Of a stretch of 64,000 nt of DNA, positions 63,188 through 64,000 are shown one piece after another (position 1 is the stretch's first letter; every line of letters begins with the position of its first letter). The stretch covers positions 21,452,001-21,516,000 of the forward strand of contig JAFFJZ010000003.1 in the NCBI GenBank assembly GCA_018340375.1, written 5' to 3'. Under the pieces are notes generated by a model that worked only from the letters and a program-made list of their open reading frames with translations, was not told where the DNA came from and made no database searches. The DNA comes from Gonatopus flavifemur (taxonomy: Eukaryota; Arthropoda; Insecta; Hymenoptera; Dryinidae). The position numbers and the translations under genes are program-made.

Positions 63188-64000
63188 GCTAGTTTTTGAG
63201 ATACAAATTGTTATCAATTCTCCAAAAAATCACATTCTTGGATTCAATATTATTGTTTGATTCGAAAAGAGGTGGAATTTAGGGCGAACAATTGAATTAT
63301 CGTCCGTTCTAGAATTTTAAGGATTCGAAATGCTGAATTCTCATGGTTCTTAAAGTATTCATCATGACCTCATCCTGAACTGTTATGCTGTCTGGGCTGA
63401 TTAACTGGAATCCGAGAAATTTCAAATCGTTATAATTCGATCCAAACAAAGAATCCTACAATAATTTGAGAATCACTTTTCCTGCAAATCTGTCTTTTTC
63501 CAACTTTGGGACCATGATGTTGAATTCAAGGGTGTGACTAATGTCATTTCTTTAGATATTTGCATTTTCAAAAAATTCTACAACAGCTGTATTCCAAAAA
63601 CTAAACCACAAAGAAAATTTTGTTATACACCCATAAAAACCGGTCCTCGAATTATGGAACCCTGGTGAAAATACTGCGTTGAAGCGTGACAAAAGCGCGA
63701 CGAAAGCGTATGCTAAGAGTCATCTAAGCGCAACCAAGAGTTATCTAGGCGTGATTCAGGAGGGAATTGAAACATTTTCACCCTTCATTTGTTTCAATAC
63801 CCGCTTTCTTTACTTTTGGATTTCCACCAGGGCATAAAAAGACTTTTACACGTATGAACTCCATATAGATCCGGACATTGTTCCGATCGGATTCCTATCC
63901 GTTCTTTGTCTGGTCCTATCTAGCTTTGTCATGAGGAAATAAATCGCTCATCGCATTACAAGTCAGTGTCTTATAATATTCCGTTTATCCCAACTACTGA
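63188..64000. other. window end, no gene recognised
   Basis: 63670-63760 holds short repeats of AAGCG and TCATCTAAGCG/TTATCTAGGCG words. No exon or RNA gene is supported. Confidence 0.3.

Overview
This window is AT-rich, gene-poor eukaryotic DNA. It reads as an insect chromosome, possibly hymenopteran, although the order is inferred from the general look of the DNA and the homeobox protein and is not proven. There are no bacterial-style operons, and almost all long reading frames are chance frames or parts of repeats.

The one cellular gene supported with confidence is on the minus strand. It is the 3' two coding exons of a Tlx/Hox11-class homeobox gene, the insect C15 (clawless) orthologue. 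The homeodomain exon is 28902-29130. The terminal coding exon is 13719-13956, with its stop at 13719-13721. A 14.9 kb intron separates them and splits an Arg codon exactly (AG|A). The upstream exon carrying the N-terminus was not recognised and probably lies above 29130 or beyond the window. GC-richer, apparently non-repetitive stretches (for example near 18.3 kb, 19.1 kb, 39.15 kb and 61.8 kb) hold homeodomain-type and other factor sites and are candidate enhancers.

The rest is dominated by small transposable elements. There is a decayed full-length mariner (46769-48043), a decayed hAT transposase (55690-56408), a 59-bp hAT-type MITE with a near-perfect 8-bp duplication (7915-7973) and a tRNA-derived SINE-like segment (near 34430-34630).

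About fifteen short elements share one terminal code: they begin TA-CAC(G/T/A)G followed by an A-rich run and end with the inverse. Their interiors are unrelated. Many are foldbacks, including a 490-bp inverted repeat with arms about 95 percent identical at 44356-44849. Several interiors are arrays of a short palindrome specific to the family, such as TTGCTG/CAGCAA, TAGCTG/CAGCTA, AAGAGTGAA/TTCACTCTT, GATATC, CCTGATCAGG or GGTGTTAA/TTAACACC. One copy (20215-20466) sits in a duplicated sequence whose sister unit is empty, which supports a TA target. This modular family of TA-flanked, palindrome-filled elements is the most unusual thing in the window.

Layout: 1-13.1 kb, region downstream of C15 with several MITEs; 13.1-29.1 kb, C15 terminal exon, long intron and homeobox exon; 29.1-46 kb, upstream region dense in foldback MITEs and tandem repeats; 46-57.4 kb, mariner, a possible orphan exon and hAT remnants; 57.4-64 kb, mostly unannotated DNA with a GATATC-rich repeat block and a candidate regulatory stretch.
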